From DASUPK01 sp963797265 (GTDB lineage Bacteria > Actinomycetota > Thermoleophilia > Solirubrobacterales > 70-9): DNA of 64,000 nucleotides. The DNA lies in assembly GCA_963797265.1 (NCBI GenBank), contig CAWCOY010000005.1, positions 1 to 64,000 of the forward strand, given 5' to 3'. Shown piece after piece: positions 8,801 through 17,000 of the stretch. A program made the translations under genes and the position numbers. Within the stretch, counting starts at the first letter, position 1; each line of letters opens with the position of its first letter. The notes beneath the pieces are model-generated. The model had not been told where the DNA came from and did no database searches. It saw only the letters and a program-made list of their open reading frames with translations.

Positions 8801-11800
8801 TCGGTGAGCGAACGGGTCGTGTAGCGCTCCGTCACCGTCGTCCCCCCCTCCTCGAAGCGATTGTGAGCGATGGTCAGGAACGGCCGTCCGACCGTGTCGA
8901 AGTAGGTGAGGGTTGGCGTGCCCTCGTGCACGGCGGCCTTGTCCGCCGCGGATTGCTCCTCCGTCCCGAGCCCGCCATTCTTGCGGCGCTCGTGCCAGGT
9001 GGGCAGGAACTCGCTCTGCGGCAGCCGCTCGAAGAAGTCCCCCAGATGGGGGTCGGTCCTCGGGTCGGCGACCAGGACCGTGTCGTGCACGTCCCACACC
9101 TCCTGTCTCCAGGGATCGAATGTCGCCTTCTCGTAGGTGTGATTGGGATGCAGAAGGCCCGCCAGCCGCCCAACCGGGTCCCGGAAGCTCACCCGGCCCA
9201 CCCCGATGGCCTTGTCGAATTCGAATCGATGGGTGGCGCTGAAGAAGGGCTCGTATTGCTTCACGGGCCTGCCCTTGTTGTCGAGGACCATCCAGCCGCT
9301 GCCGACCCACCTGGGACTGGCGATCGTCTGGCGCCCAGGCACCGGTCCGGGCTCGGCCTGGGCCTTGGTCTGGATCTGCCGGCCGAGGCCGTCCGAGTAG
9401 CTGAGCTCGAGCTGGACCCGCGTCCGCTCCCCGGTTGAGAGATCCGAGTCGTGGGTCTCTCGCGAGATAGAGCAGGTGGACACCGGCTTGGGCCGCGGAT
9501 CGTCACGGCTGAGCTCGTAGGCGCGGAGGTCGTAGACGAATCGAGTCGTCGCTCGCCCCAGCAGGTCGTGGGAGCCCGACGTCGGGTTCGCCATCAACGC
9601 CTCGATCTCGGCGTCGGAGAGGTCGGGCTCGAATCCATCAAGTGAGTCGCCCGCGCTCGCGCCCCTCTTGCCCATCGAGGCCGTTCCCACCAGCATGCCC
9701 AGCGCATCGAACACGCCCTCGGCCCGGTTCCGATTCGGGTCGGTGATCAACCGGGGCCGAAGCACCCGGTAGTCGTTTCCGTTCGAGGCCAGGGCTCCAG
9801 CGACCGTCCGCCCGCCGACGGTAACCCGGTTGCCAAGGGGGTCCTCGCTCTCCTGGATCAGCAGGTCGTATCGGTCGTAGGAGACCTTGGTGGTCTCACC
9901 GAACGGGTCGATGAAGCGGTAGGGCAGGAAGAAGTGTGCGCGCGCGTGCGCAAGCTCGCTCGCGGCCGAGTCATGCGGCGCGGGGGAGTGGATCACGCGG
10001 TTCGATGGAATCCACCAGTCCCCATCCGGATCCGTCGAGGGGAAGTGACCCGCGGTCTTCTCGTCCCCGGAGCGCACGTAGCCGCCCTCGGTGAGGACCG
10101 CGGCGGGGTCGGGCAGCAGGTCCTCCTCCGTACCGTCGAGCAGGCGCTTGAACACCGAGTCGATCAGGCCCTCGGTGAGCGCCAGGCGGTAGCTCCTGAA
10201 CGGGAGCGCGAGGCTCCCGACGGTGCCGAGCTGAAGCGGGCCCGTCATCTGATCGTGGCGGTAGAGCGTCCTCCCGTGCTCGATCAACCGCCGGTAGGGA
10301 TGTCCCGCCTGCGCCCCCTCTCCCTCGACGTCCTCGAAGGGAAGATCATGACCGCCATCGGCGCTGGACGCGACCGCCTCGGCGAGCTCCTCGAAGCGGA
10401 AGGTGTTGGTGGCGCCGTCGCGATCGGCCTCGGGACTCACACCGATCAGCTCATAGGCCCGGGACTCGCATGGAAGCGGCGCCCGGAAAGCGTCATCGGT
10501 GTCGATCGGATTGGTGTAGGCCTGCTCCGTCGTAGTGATCTGCAGGCGCTCCTGGGCCCTGTGGTCCTCCTCCGTGAACAGGGGCTCCACCTGACGGTGC
10601 CGGCGCCCGTATTGGACCGCCGCGCTGCGGAGCAGGTTCCCGAACCGGTCGGCGTCAAGGGTCAAGGCGTGGTCGACGCGAGGGTCCGGGAGCCGTTCCC
10701 CGTCGACGTCGAACAGCGCTCGCTCGTAGGAGGCGCTGATCGTCTCGCGGGGGTGAGCGAACAGAACCGCGTGCTCGTTGACCGCCCGGGGCTGAATCAG
10801 CTCGAGCGTGTAATTGCTCTCCGTGACGTTGTAAGGGCGAGCTTCCGCCTCCCCGCCGTCCTCCGCATAGATCTCCTGACGCAAGACGGATCCCCGGAGC
10901 GCCCGGCACGCCTCGCGCTCCTCCTCCGGACTGAGCGTATACGGCCTGCGGGTCCCGTTCGGAAGCCAGACCGATTCCGGGAGCACCGTGTCGTCCAGCG
11001 GGTCCAGGCCCTGTTCGGCCCAGTACTCGAGCTCGAGCTGTCGGGAGATGCGCTCCCCGTCCAGGTACGCACCCGTGTGGAACCAGGTGCGGGTCAGCAT
11101 CGGCGGGCGATACGAGGCCGCGTCGTAGTTGGCGGGCGCTGCGTCGTCATCGTGCAGCGCGCCCAGCTCCTCCGTGTCCCACTGCTCGACCAGCCCGAAC
11201 CCACGGAACTCTCGCTCGGGCCCGTCGAAGTAGCCGTGGTGGTAGGCGTACCGGGTGACGGAGCGGTTGTCGCTGACGTGGTCGTGGGCCTCAACCCGGG
11301 TCACCACGTGCACCGGGAAGGGAAGCCTGGTGATCCACGGCCTCCCGGCCTCCCGGTCCTCGATGTAGAAGCGAGTCGACGGCGCGAACGAGAGCTTCGT
11401 CTCGGCGCCGAGGTTGTTCCTGACGCCGACGAGCAGGTGCGGCTTCTCCCGCATCAGGTCCAGGTAGCGAAGGGGAAGCGAGGCGTCTCCCGGGAGCGAC
11501 GAGGACCAGATCAGGCAGGCGGTTCCGTTGCCGAGCAGGTCCTGCACGCTCACGGCGGTTGTCGCAACCGGTGCCGGTGTCCCGGCGATCACCCGCGCTT
11601 CACTCCAGCCGTTCCCGAACTGGTTGAAGTGGATCCTCACCTCGTCGTCGGCCAGGTAGAGGAGGTCGAGGGTCCCCGAGCCGTCGACGTCGGCGAGGCG
11701 AACCCGACCGGGATCGAATCGCTCCGGGGCGTCCAGCAGGGGCGAGTCGTCCATGGTGACTTTGGCGCTGAAGCGCCCGTGGCCCATGCTCGGCCAGTAG

Positions 11801-13584
11801 GAGACCTCTCCGTTGCGGATGCGAATCAAATCGGTGAGACCGTCACCGGTGAGGTCACCCAGCTGCATCGACTGGGTGCCGTCGGCGAGGACGACCCGCG
11901 GGCCACCCTCTTCGTCGAGCGCGGTGGCGACGCGGCGCGGCGCCTCAAATCCCTCCTCGCCCAGCGAAGGAAACCAGGTGAGCACATCCTCCTCGGTGAC
12001 CAGGATGTCCGCCTGCCCGTCACCCGTCAGGTCGATCAGCTTCAGGTCCCCGTCGCTCCAGTCAACGGCCGGTACCTGCTCGAAGGCCCTGAAGTTGGAC
12101 CAGCGGCCGTCGTCCGTGCGCTCGTGGAAGCCGGCGACCGGGCCCGCGAGCCGCACGTAGTCGAGGGACCCGTCGCCCTCCAGGTCCATGAACTCCCCTC
12201 CGGGGCTCAGCCCCACGGGGATCTGCCCGAGGGACTCCGAGGGCGCGAGACGCGCCTCGACTCCGTTCGCGCCGTCGTACGATCCCCCGGCGCTCAGGTT
12301 GCGCTTGTAGTACCAGCCCCCCTCGCCCTCGCTGAGCACGCCGGGCAGTCCCTCTCCGTCCAGGTCGACCCACTGAAAGCGCGATCCGTCGACGCCCTCG
12401 GGGAGGTTTCCGAGGCTCTCGGAGTCGAGCTCCCGGATCTCCTCCTGAATGCTCGCCTCGCTGTAGAAGAGCTCGAGGGCAGGGTAGGCGCGCTGCGAAT
12501 ACGAGCCGTCGGGGCGGCGCCGGTAGCCCCTCTGGACGACCGCCTCGATGAAGGAGGCGACCGGGACTCCGTCCGCCCGGGCGGAGGGGTCGCGGTAGCT
12601 GAGCTCCGTCGCGCGAACCAGGCAGTTGGCGCCTATGGCGGCCTCGCCGGGAAAGTGATGGAACATCAGCACCCGGTCGCAGCGGCGATAGGTCCTCACC
12701 TCGAAGCCCGACCTGTAGCTGGAGAAGGGGTCATGCCGGCAGGGCCACTCGCGGTCCTCACCCAGCCCGGGCGTCTCGCCCTGGTGCTCGCCGTAGTCGA
12801 GCACGACCTCGAACAGCCAGTCGTCCCGCTCCGCCAGGTCCTCCCCTTCGACTCGGGGGGTCGGGTTGCCGTAGAGGACCCGCTTCAGATACCGGTTGGC
12901 GCCCTCGGCTTGATCGGCACGGTGCCGCTCGGAGGCCAGGGAGGTGTCGACGCCCTTCAGGTCCTCCGGCTTGTAGCGATAGACGGTCGCGTTCCCCTTG
13001 TCGTCGTAGGTCTCACAGGGGAGCCAGCTGAAGACGCACCGGTCATCCGCCGGATCGGAGATCCGGCTCTCCTCGCTCTTTCCGTACCAGGTGGTGACGT
13101 TGTCCCTGGTGATCGTCCGCCAGCGAGTCTCTCCGTCAGGGTCTCGCTTCGACCACAGCTCGATCCGCCCAAATGCCGATTCGACCCGGGGCCGGTAGCA
13201 CTCCACGTCCCATTCAGAGCCGTCGGAGAGCGTTCGCGGGACGGGCTTCCGTTTCCACTGGCCACCGCTCCAGACCAGTTCCGGGACGAGGTCCTCCGAG
13301 TCGGACATGATGAAGCCGTCCGAGTCGTCGGCGCGGGTGTCCCCGTACTGCGGGACCCCTTTGTCCACCTGGCGGGTGATCGCCGCCAGCGGCAGGCTCC
13401 ACCCGAGGCCGAACGGGCCGTTCCCGGTGCCCGAGTCATAGGAGAGCCCGAGCTGCGGGGCGAAGCCGTTGCGCCCCGGGCTGGTCGCCAGGGGAACCGT
13501 CAACGAGGCGGTCCCGGTCATCGGGTTGACCGCGAACTTCTCGCCGATTCCGCGAATCGCGCCGCCGCCCTTCGGGAGTGTCAC
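5809..13584 (-). CDS. Insecticidal toxin complex TcB-TcC fusion (SpvB / Rhs-repeat cocoon with variable C-terminal effector)
   Basis: This 2591-residue protein is the cocoon and effector part of a Tc (ABC) toxin. It begins LPKGGGAIRGIGEKFAVNP and LSYDSGTGNGPFGLGWSL, the SpvB/TcB N-terminus. FG-GAP-like propeller repeats (LTGDGQADILV, LTGDGLTDLIRI, VDGSGTLDLLYL) occupy about residues 405-640. TcB middle domains and YD/Rhs repeats (residues about 1500-2200) lead to the Rhs core end WLGRWVSPDPAG and YEDPGG near 2205-2230. The last roughly 360 residues are a variable region with a hydrophobic segment near 2430-2446 and no effector family I recognise. In known Tc toxins the C-terminus is self-cleaved inside the cocoon and injected through TcA. 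The start is uncertain: homology-like sequence extends upstream of the GTG at 13584 without an ATG, GTG or TTG. Confidence 0.93.
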   Translation of the reverse strand: MTLPKGGGAIRGIGEKFAVNPMTGTASLTVPLATSPGRNGFAPQLGLSYDSGTGNGPFGLGWSLPLAAITRQVDKGVPQYGDTRADDSDGFIMSDSEDLVPELVWSGGQWKRKPVPRTLSDGSEWDVECYRPRVESAFGRIELWSKRDPDGETRWRTITRDNVTTWYGKSEESRISDPADDRCVFSWLPCETYDDKGNATVYRYKPEDLKGVDTSLASERHRADQAEGANRYLKRVLYGNPTPRVEGEDLAERDDWLFEVVLDYGEHQGETPGLGEDREWPCRHDPFSSYRSGFEVRTYRRCDRVLMFHHFPGEAAIGANCLVRATELSYRDPSARADGVPVASFIEAVVQRGYRRRPDGSYSQRAYPALELFYSEASIQEEIRELDSESLGNLPEGVDGSRFQWVDLDGEGLPGVLSEGEGGWYYKRNLSAGGSYDGANGVEARLAPSESLGQIPVGLSPGGEFMDLEGDGSLDYVRLAGPVAGFHERTDDGRWSNFRAFEQVPAVDWSDGDLKLIDLTGDGQADILVTEEDVLTWFPSLGEEGFEAPRRVATALDEEGGPRVVLADGTQSMQLGDLTGDGLTDLIRIRNGEVSYWPSMGHGRFSAKVTMDDSPLLDAPERFDPGRVRLADVDGSGTLDLLYLADDEVRIHFNQFGNGWSEARVIAGTPAPVATTAVSVQDLLGNGTACLIWSSSLPGDASLPLRYLDLMREKPHLLVGVRNNLGAETKLSFAPSTRFYIEDREAGRPWITRLPFPVHVVTRVEAHDHVSDNRSVTRYAYHHGYFDGPEREFRGFGLVEQWDTEELGALHDDDAAPANYDAASYRPPMLTRTWFHTGAYLDGERISRQLELEYWAEQGLDPLDDTVLPESVWLPNGTRRPYTLSPEEEREACRALRGSVLRQEIYAEDGGEAEARPYNVTESNYTLELIQPRAVNEHAVLFAHPRETISASYERALFDVDGERLPDPRVDHALTLDADRFGNLLRSAAVQYGRRHRQVEPLFTEEDHRAQERLQITTTEQAYTNPIDTDDAFRAPLPCESRAYELIGVSPEADRDGATNTFRFEELAEAVASSADGGHDLPFEDVEGEGAQAGHPYRRLIEHGRTLYRHDQMTGPLQLGTVGSLALPFRSYRLALTEGLIDSVFKRLLDGTEEDLLPDPAAVLTEGGYVRSGDEKTAGHFPSTDPDGDWWIPSNRVIHSPAPHDSAASELAHARAHFFLPYRFIDPFGETTKVSYDRYDLLIQESEDPLGNRVTVGGRTVAGALASNGNDYRVLRPRLITDPNRNRAEGVFDALGMLVGTASMGKRGASAGDSLDGFEPDLSDAEIEALMANPTSGSHDLLGRATTRFVYDLRAYELSRDDPRPKPVSTCSISRETHDSDLSTGERTRVQLELSYSDGLGRQIQTKAQAEPGPVPGRQTIASPRWVGSGWMVLDNKGRPVKQYEPFFSATHRFEFDKAIGVGRVSFRDPVGRLAGLLHPNHTYEKATFDPWRQEVWDVHDTVLVADPRTDPHLGDFFERLPQSEFLPTWHERRKNGGLGTEEQSAADKAAVHEGTPTLTYFDTVGRPFLTIAHNRFEEGGTTVTERYTTRSLTDAQGYQRELIDPKGRVAFRYDYDLLGTRIRVRTMDGGERWGLTDVLGEPIRSWDGRDQSIRRSFDPLRRPTEVRVREGAGPERLVQSITYGEGQSDPEDDNLRGRVFQVHDGAGISTSTSYDFKGNLLRQERRLASEYRRELDWGQAEQLEAGAHVHSTTYDALDRAVTMTTPDQSVVRPSFNEAGLLERVVVNLRGGPATTVLLAGIEYSARGERTLVEHGNGTRTEYEYDPETSMLVRCLIRRGSGFADDCGDPVSAPCGVQNRVYVYDAAGNVTHVRDQAQQTVFFNNKRVDPSAEYTYDALYRLIEATGREHIGQSAPVPTSDDDAPRVGLAHPADGNALGRYVERYRYDEADGLLEHQHRGSDPTNPGWTRRFSYDEPSPLEPGKRSNRLTGTRIGSGPVQGYTHDENGNLTAMPHLPLMRWDHLDRLQATARQVVGAGATPETTYHVHSESGERYRKVTDRQAAAGATPTRMKERVYLGALEVYREYDATGTGVTLERESLHVSDGEERIATIETRTQGDDGSPAQLIRYSHVDQVGSATLELDSSCQVISYEEYYPYGGTALQTVRSQLEAPNRTRWSGRERDEESGFYHLGARHYVPWLGRWVSPDPAGPRGGVNPFTYAQANPLLYEDPGGTLPKPKLPKIKAKPKVKPPPAPTGTGSQYGKKSPSLYENGKRVSEDEHIRSYGEQTRDIKVSETSDVPAVSRKDYREQWTLRIPEDMARTKTAEDLRIQRAIEKSRETGVLPEDLRKQSTSEGLIERMKRARDQTRAERQAAGKPTKDLDAITDDEIERSVALQLAQLHGAGKRQDWKGVQAVIDDALKTLEGGGKVGAAAIILLPVLASAEASASPTGNLPPPPQEVVSQPLPSYIEGVDKQLSVARQVTEVMVEDSPSDMLSVGSALTTLVPLSDKLAHNAAQLELLKPGMVMIENEPYMFNTKTGELFRIGLGGVLESAGKLAPAVAFRDLWGGAGDKIVWKENDKYFLMPQEK

Positions 13585-13773
13585 CGCCGGCGGCGTCGGG
13601 CCGGCCGCGGCGGTGTATCGATCCTGCCGGTCCTCCTGCTCTGAGGGGGTCCCCCGGGGGGAGACGAGGTCGCGGGCCTCGATGCCACTCGCGCCGGTGG
13701 CGACGTCGGAGGGCGAGCCTGGGTTCTCGGGTGGGATCGATACCTCCTAAGGCGACGCCTCAGAGGAGGCGCG

Positions 13774-13802
13774 ATTCTCTCTGACGAATATCGGGGTGTC
13801 AA
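13774..13802 (-). promoter_or_regulatory. Putative sigma70-type promoter for TcB-TcC
   Basis: On the minus strand TTGACA (13797-13802) is followed after 17 bp by GAGAAT (13774-13779). It points into the TcB-TcC gene, whose perfect AGGAGG lies at 13743-13748. The assignment is by consensus match only. Confidence 0.5.
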
Positions 13803-13816
13803 GTCGGCGCATTCCC

Positions 13817-13846
13817 TTGACAGCTATAGGCCAACGTGGATAGCGT
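13817..13846 (+). promoter_or_regulatory. Putative sigma70-type promoter for the TcA genes
   Basis: TTGACA (13817-13822), an 18-bp spacer and TAGCGT (13841-13846) face the TcA genes. This -35 box is 14 bp from the opposing -35 box, and together they form the inverted repeat TGTCAAG ... CTTGACA. The layout would let one regulator control both arms of the locus. Confidence 0.45.
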
Positions 13847-13928
13847 GCGCCCGTGCTTTTTGGGTACCGACCCTTGGCGCCCGGGGCCGATCTGGATCTG
13901 ATCAGCCTCGCGGCCCACGCGGGCGGCG

Positions 13929-14060
13929 ATGGCTGAGCTCCGTCTCGGCCAGCACGCTTCAAACCTCACCGATGTCCATCGTGCCCTGCGCAAGCTGGGC
14001 CACCGCTACGTAGGCCCGCAGATTGCGCTCGAGCGAACGATCAGCAGCTGGTTCAAATGA
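13929..14060 (+). CDS. 43-residue ORF resembling a partial peptidoglycan-binding motif, just upstream of TcA
   Basis: A 43-codon frame (LRLGQHASNLTDVHRALRKLGH...) ends three bases before the ATG of the first TcA gene. It resembles the first peptidoglycan-binding repeat of that protein (IRLEDRGAEVTKLHYALRKVGF): both have RL, a T..H.ALRK.G core and a following PQ. It may be a degenerate duplication of the TcA N-terminus or a short upstream ORF that couples translation. No strong ribosome binding site is visible, so expression is uncertain. Confidence 0.45.
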   Translation: MAELRLGQHASNLTDVHRALRKLGHRYVGPQIALERTISSWFK

Positions 14061-14063
14061 GCG

Positions 14064-17000
14064 ATGGCTGAGGACACTCCCACAATCAGGCTCGAAGACC
14101 GCGGGGCCGAAGTAACCAAGCTGCATTACGCGCTTCGCAAGGTCGGCTTCGAGATTCCTCAGGCGGAGCTCGCTGAAGGGGTCTATGGACTCGGTACAGA
14201 GCGGGCGGTGGTCAGCTTCCAGGCCCACGAGGGGATCGACCCGAGCGGCGCGGTCGAGGAAGAAACACTCACCAGGCTTGAACAAAAGGCGACAGGCGAG
14301 CCGTCAGCGGCCAGGCTCGTTCAGGGCACGATCCTGCTTCAGTCCGGCGGACCAGCCGTCTACTTCCCGCTGCGACTCTATGGACGCACCTTCGGCGAGG
14401 AGGCCGATCTCCTCAGCGAGGGCGAGACCGACGATCAAGGCCTCTTCACCCTCACCTACGAGCCAGGCGAAGGAAGGCCCGCGCTGGAGATCCGGGCTCT
14501 GGACCGAAATGAGAACGAGGTCGTCCTCTCTGACCCGATCCAAGACCCAGGCCCCAGTGAGGTCATCCATCTGGTGGCCCCAGACGAGCTAGATCGCGGG
14601 CTCGCGGAGTTTGACCGTCTGACTGGGGATCTGCTGGCGCTCGTTGGTGACCTACAAAAGCTTGGCCAGGCGCGGGAGGGGGACGAGAGAAAGGATCTCA
14701 GCTTCTTGGCTGCGCGGAGCGGATGGGACGCTCGCTTGATTGCGTTCGCGTCGCGCGCCGTCGCCCTCAGCGACCGGGGAGAGACGGGTATCCCGGCACC
14801 GGCGCTCTATGGCGCCTTCCGGCTCGGGCTACCGACCAGCGCCGATGAGCTCGCTCGGATCACAGTCCGAGACTTTGGGACCGCTATCGACGCCGCGACC
14901 AAGGCGCGCGTCGTCAACCTGAGCAGCAAACGGATCACCGCGGCCCGGGCAGCCTTCGAGTCCTTTGCCACTCGCCAGCGGGCCAACTACGTCACGCCAG
15001 GAACGTCGTCGAGTTTCGGCCAGATGATGAGCGCCGCCGGGCTGACAAAGGACGAACAGACCGCTTTTCAAGAGGCCCACGTCACCGACTCAGACAGGGA
15101 CGATCTCTGGAAGCGGGCTCGTGAGCGCGGCATCCCCGAGGCCAAGGTTGACCGGCTCCGCCTGCAGGGGAAGCTGGCCTTCCTGACCCTGAACAACGCC
15201 CCACTCTCCAAGGCGCTTGAGGCAAAGATCGGCTCTGCGGATCAGATGGAGGACCTGGTCGGCCAGGGCCTCTACAAGGAAGACACATGGAAGGAACGGC
15301 TGAGGAAGCTGAGTGGTAGCGGCGGGAACAAGGCCCTGGCTGCCCTGATTCCGCCGGCGTACGACGACGCCAGCACCCCTGCGCGGCTTAACGCCTATGC
15401 CTCGGACCTGGCCCGCAAGGTCCGTCTTGCCTTTCCGAACCAGGTCGTCGTGGAGATGCTGCGCCGCAAGGAGCTCCAAATCGGCAACCCAGGCAACCTG
15501 AACGAACCGGTCGCTAAGGCTCTTGAGAACGGCATCGGAGTTGGGTTCGAGCTTGGCCGGGTCCCGGTTAGCAGGTTCGTGCAAGAGAACAGCTCGAAGT
15601 TGGTCAGCGGAATTCCCAAGGCCGACCAAGGCAAAACGATCGAGGCGCTCAAGGATCTCTCGCGCATTTACCAGATCACCCCGAGCAATGAGGCGATGAC
15701 GGTCCTGATCAGCAGTGGCTTTCGCTCGGCCCTCGATGTGACCGCCTACACCGAAGCAGAATTTGTCTCTCGCTACGGCGGCAAATTCACCTCGATCAAC
15801 GAGGCCAAGGTGATCTACCAGAAGGCCGAGACCGTCACAGCGGTTGCCTACAACTTCTACACGGCGGCCAAGGTCGTGCAGAGCACGCCCGATCTTGCCG
15901 CCACCTCCGCGGGATCCGAGGCTCGCGCCGAGGCCCTCTCCAGGATCGGCGATCACTTCCCGACCATGGAGCAGCTCTTTGGCTCGCTCGACTTTTGCGA
16001 GTGCGAGCACTGCCGCTCGGTGCTCAGCCCGGCTGCGTATCTCGTTGACCTCCTTCGGTTCCTCGATCCAGATCCCGGCCCCTGGTCCTTCTTCACAACT
16101 CAATGGGACAAGCGGCACACGGCCACCTACGCCAGTCGGTACTCGAAGCCATTCGAGGCCTTGATCGAGCGCCGACCAGATCTTCAGTACCTGCCCCTTA
16201 CCTGCGAAAACACCAACACCGCCCTCCCGTACATCGATGTCGTCAACGAAATACTCGAGTACTACGTCGTCAACAAGGCGCTCGGCAAGGATGCAGCTCA
16301 TGACACGGGCAGCGTGACCACGCCCGAACTGCTCGCCGAGCCCCAAAACATCCTGCCTGCTGCCTATGACGAGCTGAACAAAGCTCGGTATCCGCTGACC
16401 CTGCCTTTCGACCTTTGGCTCGAATCGGCCAGGGCTTTTCTCGACCAGTTCGATGCCCCGCTTTGGCAGGTGTTGGAGGCTTTTCGCCAGACCGACGAGC
16501 TGACACCAAAGAACCCCGGAAGCGCACCTCCTTACTACCGCGATGCGATCTTTGCCGAGTATCTGGGCTTGTCCCCGACCGAGGTCTCAATCTTTTCCCA
16601 GCAGGATGCTGCCTCAAGCTGGCAGGAGCTGTATGGACTCAAGCCGGGCGATAAGCCTGAGAAGCTTGCCCCGGCCAAGACTCTCTCTAGGGCACTCGGC
16701 GTCAGCTACCGGGAATTGATCGATCTCGTCAAGACTGGCTTCGTTAACCCCGGCGTCGAGCAGTTGGTACTTCTGCACAAATTGGAGGTCGAGCCTGAGG
16801 AACTCTTCCGCTACAAGGACCATCCCAAATTCCCGTCCTTCACAGCCAGCGAGCGGGCGGCCTTCGAGCAGAAGATCGAGCAGCTCGCCAAAGCCTTTGG
16901 TGTCACCGTGGCGACCGCGAAGGGTTGGCTTGAGCAGGCCTGGAAGGGAATAGATGCCGCTGATCTCTTGGTCCTCGCCGGTCCGGCGTCGGGTTGCGAT

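Noticed and set aside
6190..9438. Long plus-strand frames of about 447 and 527 codons
   Set aside because: They lie opposite the Rhs region of TcC and show no domain or ribosome binding site; the minus strand explains the openness.
9934..13644. A 1236-codon plus-strand frame opposite the TcB-TcC gene
   Set aside because: It is the antisense shadow of a GC-rich coding region; its composition is not protein-like, whereas the minus strand carries clear TcB signatures.
15090..16346. 418-codon minus-strand frame inside TcA
   Set aside because: It is antisense to well-supported TcA sequence, with no recognisable motif.
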